63,471 bases of DNA from Paracoccaceae bacterium (GTDB taxonomy: Bacteria > Pseudomonadota > Alphaproteobacteria > Rhodobacterales > Rhodobacteraceae), in NCBI GenBank assembly GCA_902632125.1, contig CACPBQ010000009.1, positions 1 to 63,471 on the forward strand. The letters run 5' to 3'. The position numbers and the translations under genes were made by a program. The notes under the pieces are model-generated. The model made no database searches and had not been told where the DNA came from. It saw nothing but the letters and a program-made list of their open reading frames with translations. Below, one piece after another: positions 17,932 through 27,089 of the stretch (position 1 is its first letter; every line of letters begins with the position of its first letter).

Positions 17932-18698
17932 AATAATCCAACACCAATAAGACGCATTCCCATAAATAAAAAGGCAATTAAAACAGCCTTTTCGAACCAA
18001 CTTTGTGACGTTTTATTTCGGATGATCTCACCTACCCTAAACCCAATAAGAACAAAAACTAAACCAAATATGGACTGCATTGCCGCTTCTTTAGTTAGTA
18101 CTCCGCCAAAGATTAAACCCAAAATTAATGGTACTGCACCTGCTAAAAAAAGAAATCCAGTTGCTGAAATAAATCGGTCTTTATCCACCCTTCTCGCGAT
18201 CAGATAAATAGCAACGGTTGGTGACCAAATTGAGCTTAAGCCACCCAGAACGCCAGATAAAACTCCAAAGCTAATCTGCCAAAATCGACTGCCGCTTAGT
18301 TTTACCTTAATACCAATCAAGCCATTCACAGATACAATAACCATTGCTACTCCAATTGAAATCGTAAGAAGTCCAGTCGGATATTTTGACAAAAACAATG
18401 AAGTTAAAAAAATGCTCAATATTATAGCTATGGCAAATAACCAGTAAGTTTTAATTGCCTCCACCCGATATTTAGAACGAGAAAATTGTGTCAAATTTGT
18501 AAATAGTATTGGAATAACAAGTAGTGATATCGCGTGCGCTGGCGGTATAACTAATGTCAAAAGAGCCATAGCAGCTGCAGGTAACCCAATGCCAAGAAAA
18601 CCCTTAACAATTCCTGATAGAAAAAAAACAAAAAGCATAAAAATTAGAGTGGTAATATCACTCGAAGGAAACAATATATTCCAAATATCTTCGTTCAT
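17928..18698 (-). CDS. TauE/SafE (TSUP) family anion exporter, probable sulfite exporter
   Basis: A 256-residue protein with about eight helices. The N-terminal repeat FFLSGIVKGFLGIGLPAAAM and the second-half GVLSGVLGGLSSIWSPTVAI are the duplicated signature of TSUP exporters. It is the last gene of a six-gene minus-strand operon, 35 bases after the CoA-ligase gene, and its stop overlaps the convergent oxidase gene by four bases. In sulfoacetate and other C2-sulfonate operons a protein of this family (SauZ, TauZ) exports the sulfite released by desulfonation. That role is inferred from position and family; TSUP members also carry other anions. Confidence 0.8.
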   Translation of the reverse strand: MNEDIWNILFPSSDITTLIFMLFVFFLSGIVKGFLGIGLPAAAMALLTLVIPPAHAISLLVIPILFTNLTQFSRSKYRVEAIKTYWLFAIAIILSIFLTSLFLSKYPTGLLTISIGVAMVIVSVNGLIGIKVKLSGSRFWQISFGVLSGVLGGLSSIWSPTVAIYLIARRVDKDRFISATGFLFLAGAVPLILGLIFGGVLTKEAAMQSIFGLVFVLIGFRVGEIIRNKTSQSWFEKAVLIAFLFMGMRLIGVGLF

Positions 18699-18733
18699 AT
18701 CACTAAACAGGCGCTAGCAGTCAAAGCGTAAGC

Positions 18734-20284
18734 TTACTTTTGATTTTCGTTATCATAGATTAATTCAAATAATTTTAGTCTCTGAACCTTTCCCGACGGC
18801 CCTTTAGGTAGGTCAGGAACGATATGAATTTTATCTGGAGACTTAAATTCTCCAATTTGATTTTTACAGTGATTTTTTAACTCAGCTGACCCAACAGATA
18901 CTTTTTCTTTAAGACAAACGCAGGCTTCTACTCTTTCTCCATAATCTTTGCACGGAACCGCAAATGCAGCGGCTTCTAATATACTGGGGTGTGTAAGTAA
19001 CGCTTCATCAATTTCTCTCGGAGCAATATTTTCACCACCTTTAATAATCAATTCCTTTATTCTGCCTGAAACAAATACATATCCATCCTTGTCCAAATAT
19101 CCTAAATCTCCAGTACGCAGCCAGCCATTTCTCACAATTGTTTTTTGAGTTTCTTCAGGCTGCTTAAAATACCCCTGCATAACATTATCGCCCTTAACCA
19201 ATATTTCTCCCGTTTGACCTGCGGGTAATGCTTCGAATTGATCATCACCAATCATAATTTGATTACCATAAGCCATTCCCGGAGATCCAATTTTACGCTT
19301 TCCGGGCGGCATCGGATTTGTCGTTATCTGAGATCCTGTTTCAGTTAATCCCATAGTTTCAATGATTGGGATATTAAATCTCTTTTCAAATTTTTTATGA
19401 ATATCTGGTGATAATGGGGCAGACGCAGAGCGGGCAAAACGAAGAGATGATATATCCTCCGGAGTTTCCTCGTTATTAAGAATATACGAAAATTGAGTGG
19501 GAACTGCCGAAAACCAAGAACAATTAAATTTAGCTATGGTCTTCCAAAATGAATTTACCGAAAATTTGTGGGGAATTACTAAAGTGCTCGCCGACACAAT
19601 GGTACCCATTACAGTAACACACATTCCATTTATATGATAAATTGGCAGTACACACAGGCCACTATCATTTCTGTCTATTTCATGACCAGTAGATATATAT
19701 CGACCTGCAGCAAGTAAATTGGCGTGGCTTAACATAACGCCCTTAGGTTTTCCCGTTGTTCCTGACGTATACATAAGAAGAGCAATATCATTAGGATTTG
19801 ACTTGATATTTTCTAATTGGAAATCTTTTCCTTCCGAAGGAATAGCGGCTAAATCTGGGCCCTCAATTGGATCAAGCTTTATTAATTTCACATTACTATT
19901 TTGCTGAGCCGCCGCTGACTCGATGAGATCTCTGCAATCATCAGCTACAAAAATAAATTTAGCTTCCGAATGTTCAATTGTGTAAGCTAAAACGGCACTA
20001 CCAGCGACTAAATTTAATGGAACGGCTATAAAACCAGAGGAAACAATAGCCATGAACATCAAACACGATGCAGTACTATTTGGCGCAGCTATCGCTATGC
20101 TTGATCCTCGTTCAATGCCTGTTTCTTTTAATTTTTGACCAATTGCGGAAATAGTTTCGTTAACTTCTCGAAAACTTATAGATTGACCGGTTTCTGGTGA
20201 AACAAGCCAAACCGCATCAGAAAATTTAGAACTGTTGTAAAGAATTTGATCGCCAATTGTTTCTGGAAACTTAATTTCATTCAC
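18734..20284 (-). CDS. sauT: AMP-forming acyl-CoA ligase, candidate sulfoacetate-CoA ligase
   Basis: A 516-residue class I adenylate-forming enzyme. The P-loop-like LLMYTSGTTGKPKGVMLSH, the A5 motif ETMGLTETGSQ, the A7 motif RTGDLGYLDKDGYVFV, the hinge GRIKELIIKGGENI and the catalytic Lys in PSGKVQRLKL are all present. It activates a carboxylate to its CoA thioester. Its start overlaps the stop of an acylating aldehyde dehydrogenase by four bases, so the two are coupled: one makes an acyl-CoA and the other reduces it to an aldehyde. That pairing, with the importer and the TSUP exporter, is the Sau arrangement for sulfoacetate (sulfoacetyl-CoA to sulfoacetaldehyde). The enzyme class is certain; the substrate is inferred and the symbol is provisional. 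Confidence 0.7.
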   Translation of the reverse strand: MNEIKFPETIGDQILYNSSKFSDAVWLVSPETGQSISFREVNETISAIGQKLKETGIERGSSIAIAAPNSTASCLMFMAIVSSGFIAVPLNLVAGSAVLAYTIEHSEAKFIFVADDCRDLIESAAAQQNSNVKLIKLDPIEGPDLAAIPSEGKDFQLENIKSNPNDIALLMYTSGTTGKPKGVMLSHANLLAAGRYISTGHEIDRNDSGLCVLPIYHINGMCVTVMGTIVSASTLVIPHKFSVNSFWKTIAKFNCSWFSAVPTQFSYILNNEETPEDISSLRFARSASAPLSPDIHKKFEKRFNIPIIETMGLTETGSQITTNPMPPGKRKIGSPGMAYGNQIMIGDDQFEALPAGQTGEILVKGDNVMQGYFKQPEETQKTIVRNGWLRTGDLGYLDKDGYVFVSGRIKELIIKGGENIAPREIDEALLTHPSILEAAAFAVPCKDYGERVEACVCLKEKVSVGSAELKNHCKNQIGEFKSPDKIHIVPDLPKGPSGKVQRLKLFELIYDNENQK

Positions 20285-21690
20285 TGAGAAGTTTCTCCCC
20301 AGTAACTACCAAAAATTTCCTCTAAACTTGGCTTATTTTCTTCGATTGTTTGAACAACTCTTACTTTATTAGTAAAATGCTTCCAATTAAGATTTTCATC
20401 GATTGAGTTACCTCCCCAACTCCCACACCCCATAGACAGGGAAAAAGGAAGGCCATTATTAAAAAAACCTCCAGTGGCAAAACAATGAGCTTGATTTACG
20501 ATAACCCTACAAGTTTTAGCCAACATGGCTATTTCATGCGCTCTTTTTTCATTTTTCGTATGTATCCCTAAAGAATGTCCAGCTCCTTGATAATTTTGAA
20601 TTTTTATCGCTAATTCAATAGCTTCTGAGAAGCTCTTAACTTTATATAACGTTAAAAACCTCGACATTTTTTCCCCACAAACGACTTCATTTGGACCAGC
20701 TTTATTCGTAGGCAAAATTAGAAATTTTGTATTTTCGGTTGCTCTCTCTCTCAAGCCGACCTTTTCGATGATTACATCTATATCTTGAGCTAACAGATCG
20801 GTGGTCATTTTACTATTTTTCCAATGGATATTGATCAGACGCTCGGTCTCCTCCTCATTTAGAAGTAATCCTCCCTCATCGCTGAGGTATTGAACCGTTT
20901 CGTCATAAACATCTTCAATTGCAATAACAGAATTTTCTGACGAACATGAAGTAGCATTGTCGAACGTTTTCGAAATTGCTATTTTACCAGCTGCTGCCTG
21001 TATATCTGCTGTTTCATCAATTATTGTGACAACATTTCCCTGACCAACACCCAAAGCCGGGGTACCAGATGAATATCCAGCTTTAACATTATTTTGCGAA
21101 CCTGTAACGACCAGCATATCTGCCAGTTGCATAAGCCTGTTAGTTTTTCCTTTACTAGGTGGCATAGGAACCATTTGAACCAAATCCTGATCCAGGCCAA
21201 TCATCGATAGATTTTTATGGATTAATAAAAGTAGTTCTTTGAGAGGCTTTGCTCCCTTTGGCGATGGGGCAACAATTATAGAGTTTCCACACTTCAAAGC
21301 ATTTATAATATTATTTACCGGAGTGGCTAATGGATTGGTTGATGGAACAATAGCAGCAACCACACCCTTGGGTCTTAAGTAGGTAGTTAAACCCTTCTTT
21401 TTGTCGTCAGAAATATGACCAAAAGATTTCACGCCTTTTATGTCTCTTAAAAGCCCAAGGGTTTTATTGTGATTTTTTTTGATTTTATCTTGTACGTTTC
21501 CAAGACCTGTTTCTTTTACAGCGAGCTCTGCAAGCTTTTTATTTTGCTCAGGCTTCATGAGAGCCCAACCAACGGCTTGGCAGGCTAAATCGAAAAGATG
21601 TTGCGATCCATTTTCTTCAAATTTTTGCTGTGCAATCCGCGCTTTTTTAACCAGAAGATCTATTTCATGAATCTCTGCTGAGTTAACCAT
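20281..21690 (-). CDS. sauS: CoA-acylating aldehyde dehydrogenase, candidate sulfoacetaldehyde dehydrogenase
   Basis: A 469-residue aldehyde dehydrogenase of the acylating (EutE/AdhE N-domain/SauS) branch. LRPKGVVAAIVPSTNPLATP and the catalytic Cys in NATSCSSENSVI are present, as are the C-terminal QAHCFATGGFFNNGLP and MGCGSWGGNS. There is no AdhE iron-alcohol domain, so it works with a separate ligase or transferase. SauS converts sulfoacetyl-CoA plus NADPH to sulfoacetaldehyde, and the gene order here (TctABC, this gene, CoA ligase, TauE) matches sulfoacetate clusters. Other acyl-CoA substrates cannot be excluded. The enzyme needed downstream, Xsc, is not in the window. Symbol provisional. 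Confidence 0.7.
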   Translation of the reverse strand: MVNSAEIHEIDLLVKKARIAQQKFEENGSQHLFDLACQAVGWALMKPEQNKKLAELAVKETGLGNVQDKIKKNHNKTLGLLRDIKGVKSFGHISDDKKKGLTTYLRPKGVVAAIVPSTNPLATPVNNIINALKCGNSIIVAPSPKGAKPLKELLLLIHKNLSMIGLDQDLVQMVPMPPSKGKTNRLMQLADMLVVTGSQNNVKAGYSSGTPALGVGQGNVVTIIDETADIQAAAGKIAISKTFDNATSCSSENSVIAIEDVYDETVQYLSDEGGLLLNEEETERLINIHWKNSKMTTDLLAQDIDVIIEKVGLRERATENTKFLILPTNKAGPNEVVCGEKMSRFLTLYKVKSFSEAIELAIKIQNYQGAGHSLGIHTKNEKRAHEIAMLAKTCRVIVNQAHCFATGGFFNNGLPFSLSMGCGSWGGNSIDENLNWKHFTNKVRVVQTIEENKPSLEEIFGSYWGETSQ

Positions 21691-21705
21691 TAAAACGATC
21701 CTATG

Positions 21706-23196
21706 TTAGGTAGCTTTAGACTTCTGAAAGAAAGCCGAATGCAAACTTTTCAAAAGTGTTAAAACTCCTGCGACAATCAATATTGTACAAATTGGGCGCG
21801 AAAAATAAGTACCCAAATCGTAGTGAACCATTTGCATACCCTGAGCAAAATTCTGCTCTCCTATTTTGCCAAGAATCAGGCCAAGTACAATACCTGGGAT
21901 TGAGTAGCCTGATCGCCGGAGTAAAAATCCTATTATCCCGGCAATAAACATCACAATAACATCCAGCACTAACCCACGGCTTATGTAAGCGCCTATACTC
22001 GCTAGCATCAGGATCATAGGAGCAAGAAATTGAAAAGGAATTTTCAATAAGTACAAAATTGTTTTTGTTTCAATTAAACCAACAAATAAAATCGATAGAT
22101 TAGCGTAAAACATAGCTGCAAATACTATCCAAATAAGTTCGGGAGAATTATAGAATACCAATGGACCTGGTTCTAAATCATGCATTTGAAAAACTGCAAC
22201 CATCATCGCTGTCAATGCGCCACCAGGAAGGCCCAAAGCTAACAATGGTATCATTGCAGCACCAGTTGCTGCGTTGTTAGCTGTCTCGGAAGAAATAACC
22301 CCTTCAAGTTTTCCTGTGCCAAATTCAGATTTATTTTTTGACCATCGAACTGCCTCACCATACCCCATAAAAGCCGCTAAGGTAGCCCCAATGCCAGGCA
22401 AAATACCACAGAAAAAACCTACAAAAATGGACCGGACAACAGCTATCTTATGGGCCCATAACTCTAAAAATGATGGAAAATCTACATTAAATTTTGGAGC
22501 TGAATATTTTCCACTAACGTTTTTTTCAGCCTGAATAAAAATTTCTGAGACCGCAAAAAAACCAAGAATTGCTGGCACAAAAGCGATCCCAGCCGCCAAA
22601 TCAGAATAACCAAAATTGAAACGATTAATTCCACCTACTGGATCTTGACCAATAGTGGCAATTAAGAGCCCGAGTAGAACTGAAAGCCACCCTTTCCATA
22701 TAGTTCTTCCTCCAACAGACGACGCGACAGCTAATCCAAAAAATACTAACGCAAAAATTTCCGGTGGACCGATATTCATGATCGCCCATTGAGCAAGCGG
22801 CTCAGTTGCGCTCATCATTACTAGTGCTGAGGCCACACCTCCAATTGCCGAGCATAGAACTGCCGCCCCCACAGCTTTACCAGCCATACCTTTTTGGGTC
22901 ATAGGATAACCGTCAAACGCAGTAGGCGCATTTTCCGGAGCGCCAGGAATATTAAACAAAATTGCTGTTATAGCGCCTCCATAAGTTCCCGTACAGTAAA
23001 TCACAGCGAATAACATAACACCCTGAGCAGGAGAAAGATCCGCAGTAAAAGGAAGAAGTATTGCAGCGAGGGTAAGCATACTAACGCCAGGTATTGCCCC
23101 AAAAAGCATTCCCCCTAGAACACCAAAAATAAAAATACCGATCGTGAACGGATCACCAAAAAGTGTAGCGGAACCAGCTAAAAAATTTTCAATCAT
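21706..23196 (-). CDS. tctA: Tripartite tricarboxylate-type transporter, large membrane subunit TctA
   Basis: A 496-residue polytopic protein with the TctA signatures FGVLGGMLFGAIPGVSMLT at the start, YGGAITAILFNIPG, and the second repeat GFFCGILPGIGATLAAFMGY with TANNAATGAAMIPLLALGLP. It has about twelve helices. TctA forms the translocation path of sodium- or proton-driven importers that use a periplasmic binding protein. Neighbours TctB and TctC complete the system. In some bacteria this class, not an MFS or TRAP carrier, brings in sulfoacetate or sulfolactate, which fits the genes downstream. Confidence 0.9.
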   Translation of the reverse strand: MIENFLAGSATLFGDPFTIGIFIFGVLGGMLFGAIPGVSMLTLAAILLPFTADLSPAQGVMLFAVIYCTGTYGGAITAILFNIPGAPENAPTAFDGYPMTQKGMAGKAVGAAVLCSAIGGVASALVMMSATEPLAQWAIMNIGPPEIFALVFFGLAVASSVGGRTIWKGWLSVLLGLLIATIGQDPVGGINRFNFGYSDLAAGIAFVPAILGFFAVSEIFIQAEKNVSGKYSAPKFNVDFPSFLELWAHKIAVVRSIFVGFFCGILPGIGATLAAFMGYGEAVRWSKNKSEFGTGKLEGVISSETANNAATGAAMIPLLALGLPGGALTAMMVAVFQMHDLEPGPLVFYNSPELIWIVFAAMFYANLSILFVGLIETKTILYLLKIPFQFLAPMILMLASIGAYISRGLVLDVIVMFIAGIIGFLLRRSGYSIPGIVLGLILGKIGEQNFAQGMQMVHYDLGTYFSRPICTILIVAGVLTLLKSLHSAFFQKSKAT

Positions 23197-23205
23197 GGCA
23201 AACCA

Positions 23206-23763
23206 TCAAAACATCTGATCTAACTGCGTTTTCGTTTTTAACATAAATGCGCTGATATCATAAAAGGGAGACATATTTCCCTGTGGCAATGGCGCATTCA
23301 GAACGAGCATAAATAAACCAATCAGAATTGCATAAATTAAAATAGTATTTGTTAATATGAACCGAACTCTTCTCTCACCCCATGCGATCATGATTAGAGC
23401 GATAAATATTGGAGTTCCTGAATAAAAACCCACTGGCTTTAAAGAAAGCCCATACAAAAGCGGTAAAATCAATATCATCCCAGTTTTGAAATATTGGCCT
23501 GTGGACGTATATTCAATAGGATCATCATTTTCCTTTGCACCGACCCGACCTTCCTGAGCCTCGGAACCTTTGGAATATGCTTGATAGAAATTGCCTAAAG
23601 CCACTAAAGCCATCAAAAATAAAATGACCCTTGGCCAACCTGTAGCCCCAAATTTATAAATCTCTATAGGCTGGTTAAAATTAAAACTGAATGCAAAAAA
23701 TATAATGGCGATTAAAAGCCAAAAAACAGCTTCAAAAATATCTGTTCTACCCAATTTGCCCAT
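23206..23763 (-). CDS. tctB: Tripartite tricarboxylate-type transporter, small membrane subunit TctB
   Basis: A 185-residue protein with four predicted helices, the expected TctB topology. It has IFEAVFWLLIAIIFFAFSF at the start, GATGWPRVILFLMALVALGN as the conserved first loop and second helix, and a cytoplasmic linker rich in Glu and Gly (about 65-85). Sequence is weakly conserved in this family, so the call leans on position between tctC and tctA. A GAAGAG ribosome site precedes the ATG, and a strong hairpin lies upstream between it and tctC. Confidence 0.85.
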   Translation of the reverse strand: MGKLGRTDIFEAVFWLLIAIIFFAFSFNFNQPIEIYKFGATGWPRVILFLMALVALGNFYQAYSKGSEAQEGRVGAKENDDPIEYTSTGQYFKTGMILILPLLYGLSLKPVGFYSGTPIFIALIMIAWGERRVRFILTNTILIYAILIGLFMLVLNAPLPQGNMSPFYDISAFMLKTKTQLDQMF

Positions 23764-23786
23764 TTGTTCTCTTCAAATTATTTAAA

Positions 23787-23812
23787 CCGCTCGCGACCTA
23801 TGCCGCGAGCGG
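23787..23812 (-). terminator. Perfect 9-bp intercistronic hairpin after tctC
   Basis: CCGCTCGCG and CGCGAGCGG flank an 8-base loop between the binding-protein gene tctC and the membrane genes tctBA. The stem is all GC except one pair and stands out in AT-rich DNA. In the reading direction only a short TTT follows, so it is more likely an mRNA stabiliser or leaky terminator than a full stop. Its position after the binding-protein gene mirrors the hairpin at 8515 in the Dpp operon. Confidence 0.7.
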
Positions 23813-23835
23813 ATGAATTAAAACTATAATGTCGC

Positions 23836-24864
23836 TTACTTTACGTCTAAACCCATTTCTTTATACACATCACGGTACTGAACAATTGCTGCGTTAATCA
23901 TATCAATCGCACCAGCAGTATCTCGATAACTATCAATTACATTCATAAACTTACTGTCATTAAATGCTTGATAACTATCTTCGCAATATGCTCTTTGGAA
24001 AGCCCACTTCAGCCAATCTACGCGGTCCGAAGGTGCATCCTTGTGGACATAAAAACCTCTGAAACGAAGTAGTGGCTCGAAATCCATGCCCATTTCTTTA
24101 TGAGTGGGCACATCACTAAACACGCCAGGTCGTTCGTTAAAGACTGTGAGGATCGGTTTGAAGTTTCCAGCATCTAGGAATTTTCTTACATCACCAGGTT
24201 GCTCAAATAAGGCATCAACTTGACCGCCCAATAATGCGCCATATCGGGGTGCACCTTTATCAAATGAAATCTGCTGAATTTGCATATCAGAAGCCTCAGT
24301 AATGAACTTCATAATTACGCGTTCCATAGATCCTTCTTTTGAAACATTAGCAATTGTTGCTTTACCATTTTGAGCTTGGACCCATTTGACGAAGCTTGGC
24401 CAATCTGTGTAGCGGGTTTCATTGGACCTTATATAAATCTGCGAAAAGGTAACTTGAGAAACTACTAATGGTATTAAATCTTCTGCAGGATTAGGCCGGC
24501 TAGAGTCGAGTGCGTGTGCAGATGACGCATCATCAATATGCTCTAAAACGTTATAGCCGTCAGCAGGTGCCGCCATGTAAGCTGTCATGCCTACTGTTCC
24601 AGAACCGCCTGGCTTGTGATCCCTATTTATGTTTACGCCAGTAAGTCCTGTCACGGCTTCAGCCATTGCTGCCGCAACTTGTCCCGATCCTCCACCTGGT
24701 CCATAAGGAACGATCATTGTTAATGCTCGATCAGGAAAGCCACCAGGCTTATCCATACTAGCTTCGGCTACTCGACACTCGCCTGCCATTGACATACTCG
24801 CAGTGGCTGCAAAACCAGTCACAAGAGCAAATGTTGAAAATTGTTTTTTAAAGTTAAACTTCAT
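23836..24864 (-). CDS. tctC: Tripartite tricarboxylate-type transporter binding protein TctC
   Basis: A 342-residue periplasmic binding protein of the Bug/TctC family. The signal peptide is clear (basic MKFNFKKQF, hydrophobic core, cleavage after SMAG near residue 28). PDRALTMIVPYGPGGGSGQV and KPGGSGTVGMTAYMAA are the two conserved ligand-binding loops for a carboxylate. A GGGAGGA ribosome site is well placed. It is the first gene of the operon, divergent from malonyl-CoA synthetase with 256 bases between starts, which should hold both promoters. The ligand is probably a carboxylated sulfonate such as sulfoacetate, judged from the downstream enzymes; malonate is an alternative, judged from the divergent neighbour. 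Confidence 0.88.
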   Translation of the reverse strand: MKFNFKKQFSTFALVTGFAATASMSMAGECRVAEASMDKPGGFPDRALTMIVPYGPGGGSGQVAAAMAEAVTGLTGVNINRDHKPGGSGTVGMTAYMAAPADGYNVLEHIDDASSAHALDSSRPNPAEDLIPLVVSQVTFSQIYIRSNETRYTDWPSFVKWVQAQNGKATIANVSKEGSMERVIMKFITEASDMQIQQISFDKGAPRYGALLGGQVDALFEQPGDVRKFLDAGNFKPILTVFNERPGVFSDVPTHKEMGMDFEPLLRFRGFYVHKDAPSDRVDWLKWAFQRAYCEDSYQAFNDSKFMNVIDSYRDTAGAIDMINAAIVQYRDVYKEMGLDVK

Positions 24865-25120
24865 TGCGTCCTCCCAACGTAAAGTTAATAACTCGATTCT
24901 CTAATAGACTTTGTGCGATGACACAAAATTGCCACCGCACAAGTATATATGCATACGGACGTTTGAATTGATAAATGTCAACAAAAATCATTAAAACTCT
25001 AAACATATTTTAATAATTTCTTGTCAACTGAATTCAGTACAGTAAATAAAATATTTGAAAAGTAATAGAGCCCATAAGAATTTCTTCACTTATAAAAGAG
25101 AAATAAGATCCAGAACCAAA

Positions 25121-26635
25121 ATGAATAATCCATTATATGATAATCTTTTTGGAGTGCATGCAGAAAACGATGATCCATTTTTGTATCTACTCAATGGTAA
25201 GACTATTACTTACAAGCAATTTTTGGCCACGAGTAGAAAAATGGCTAATACATTGCTTGAAATGGGTCTAGAACCGGGAGACTGCGTTGCAATACAAGTT
25301 GAAAAATCCCCTGAAATGCTCAACATTTATGCAGCATGCGCGCAAGCAGGATTAGTATTTTTACCTCTTAACCCGTCCTACACAGTCGCTGAACTTGAGT
25401 ATTTCATCGAAAACAGTGAAGCTCGTTTGATTATTTGTGATGAAAAAAATAGAGAAGATTTAAACACTATAACTAAAAAACTTGGCGTGCTTGTTGAAAC
25501 ATTAAATAGTAATTCGACAGGTTCAATCATTGATAAAGCCGCCTCCTCGCCAGAAGATTTTCAAACAGTGGCGCGATCAAAAGATGATTTAGCGGCATTG
25601 CTTTATACCTCTGGAACAACTGGAAAATCTAAGGGAGCAATGCTCACACAAACTAATCTTTTGTCGAATGGCAATACCTTAATGGAAGAGTGGCAATTCA
25701 GTAAAAAAGACGTATTGCTGCATGCACTTCCTCTTTTTCATACCCATGGGCTTTTTGTGGCCACTAATGTCATGCTGTCAGCTGGTGGAAGTATGATATT
25801 GCTACCAAAATTTAATTTAGATGATATCATCAAAAACTTACCAAAATCTTCTGCGATGATGGGCGTTCCCACATTTTACACGCGATTACTTGCTGATAAT
25901 CGACTTAACAAAAAATTAGTCAATCACATGCGTTTATTTGTATCCGGCTCTGCACCTCTACTTTCAGAAACACACCTTCAATTTGAAAAAATTACGGGAC
26001 ATAGAATACTTGAAAGGTATGGGATGACGGAAACGAATATGAATACCTCAAATCCGTATACCGGAGAAAGACGCGCGGGAACGGTTGGCAGAGCCTTGAT
26101 GGGTGTCGAACTTAAAATTACAGATCCAGAAACAGAAAAAGAACTATCCATTAATGAAATAGGTCAAATCGAAGTTCGCGGACCTAACGTTTTCAAAGGG
26201 TACTGGAAATTACCTGATAAGACAAAAAAGGAATTAAGAGAAAATGGTTTCTTCATTACGGGTGATCTGGGCAAAATTGATGAAGATGGATACGTTCATA
26301 TAGTCGGACGAGAAAAAGATCTCATAATATCGGGCGGATTTAACATATATCCTAAAGAGTTAGAAATTTTTTTAGACGATAGACCTGGCGTATTAGAAAG
26401 TGCAGTTATTGGAGTGCCCTGTCCCGATTTTGGAGAAACACCTGTGGCAATCCTTGTTCCATCTGATGTTACTCCGCCGGATATTGCTCAAATAGAAAAA
26501 GATATTAAAAAATCTATTGCCCGCTATAAACATCCAAGAAAAATAGTACTAGCAAATGAACTTCCCCGTAACACGATGGGGAAAGTACAGAAGAATATTC
26601 TAAGAAATCAATACCAAACATTATTTGCAAGTTGA
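25121..26635 (+). CDS. matB: Malonyl-CoA synthetase (malonate-CoA ligase)
   Basis: A 504-residue AMP-forming ligase with the MatB-typical start MNNPLYDNLFG, the P-loop LLYTSGTTGKSKGAMLT, the diagnostic RYGMTETNMNTSNPYTGERR plus AGTVGRALMGVEL, the FITGDLGKIDEDGY motif and the catalytic Lys in NTMGKVQKNIL. It makes malonyl-CoA from malonate, CoA and ATP in the cytoplasm. An in-frame TTG at 25055 would add 22 residues not expected for the family, so I use ATG 25121. No malonyl-CoA decarboxylase (MatA) is nearby. It is divergent from the tripartite transporter operon and may share its control region. A hairpin terminator follows. Confidence 0.82.
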   Translation: MNNPLYDNLFGVHAENDDPFLYLLNGKTITYKQFLATSRKMANTLLEMGLEPGDCVAIQVEKSPEMLNIYAACAQAGLVFLPLNPSYTVAELEYFIENSEARLIICDEKNREDLNTITKKLGVLVETLNSNSTGSIIDKAASSPEDFQTVARSKDDLAALLYTSGTTGKSKGAMLTQTNLLSNGNTLMEEWQFSKKDVLLHALPLFHTHGLFVATNVMLSAGGSMILLPKFNLDDIIKNLPKSSAMMGVPTFYTRLLADNRLNKKLVNHMRLFVSGSAPLLSETHLQFEKITGHRILERYGMTETNMNTSNPYTGERRAGTVGRALMGVELKITDPETEKELSINEIGQIEVRGPNVFKGYWKLPDKTKKELRENGFFITGDLGKIDEDGYVHIVGREKDLIISGGFNIYPKELEIFLDDRPGVLESAVIGVPCPDFGETPVAILVPSDVTPPDIAQIEKDIKKSIARYKHPRKIVLANELPRNTMGKVQKNILRNQYQTLFAS

Positions 26636-26657
26636 ACGCATTTAGGTTCAAAAAATA

Positions 26658-26684
26658 AGGAGCAGAACAAATAGTTCTGCCCCT
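26658..26684 (+). terminator. Probable intrinsic terminator after matB
   Basis: AGGAGCAGAAC, a 5-base loop, then GTTCTGCCCCT form an 11-bp stem with one mismatch, 22 bases after the matB stop. The T tract afterwards is poor (AATTT), so termination may be incomplete. Confidence 0.55.
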
Positions 26685-26800
26685 AATTTGCGAAGTTAAG
26701 ACTATATTGGATATGTCTTAGCTATGAAAACGGCAGCGAAAAAATTTGTTTAGTAAAAATTTGTGATAAATCTGAAAATCGACATCAGTTTTTTGATAAA

Positions 26801-27033
26801 TTAAACAATATCTTTAACTAACTCACATGCTGAATTCCTGATGTTTCCATCTGTAACTAAAATATAATACTCAGCCAAATCTAATGTTGTGTGATGGATC
26901 TGTTTTTTAAACTCTCGTTCGAAACTAGTTCCTTTTCTTACCGGCTTCGCGTATCCATCTGCGCCACAATTATACCAGATGCTTTTAAATTAAATTTGGA
27001 CCAATTCGCACAGTTTGGAAAAACAATTTCCAT
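26801..27033 (-). pseudogene. Frameshifted small gene remnant
   Basis: The 454-base gap between matB and the alpha/beta hydrolase gene contains two short frames on the minus strand that read like one broken protein. The first begins at ATG 27033 (MEIVFPNCANWSKFNLK). The second has no start and runs through WYNCGADGYAKPVRKGTSFE and TLDLAEYYILVTDGNIRNSA to a stop at 26801. A shift of frame at the run AAATTTAATTTAAAAG would join them into a product of about 77 residues. Composition and flow look protein-like on both sides. I do not recognise the family. Sequencing error or chance are the alternatives. The rest of the gap shows nothing else. Confidence 0.35.
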
Positions 27034-27089
27034 TACCAACTTTTCACGTAAAATTTAAATTGATCTTTTTCTGGCTGATTCAGTCTTAA

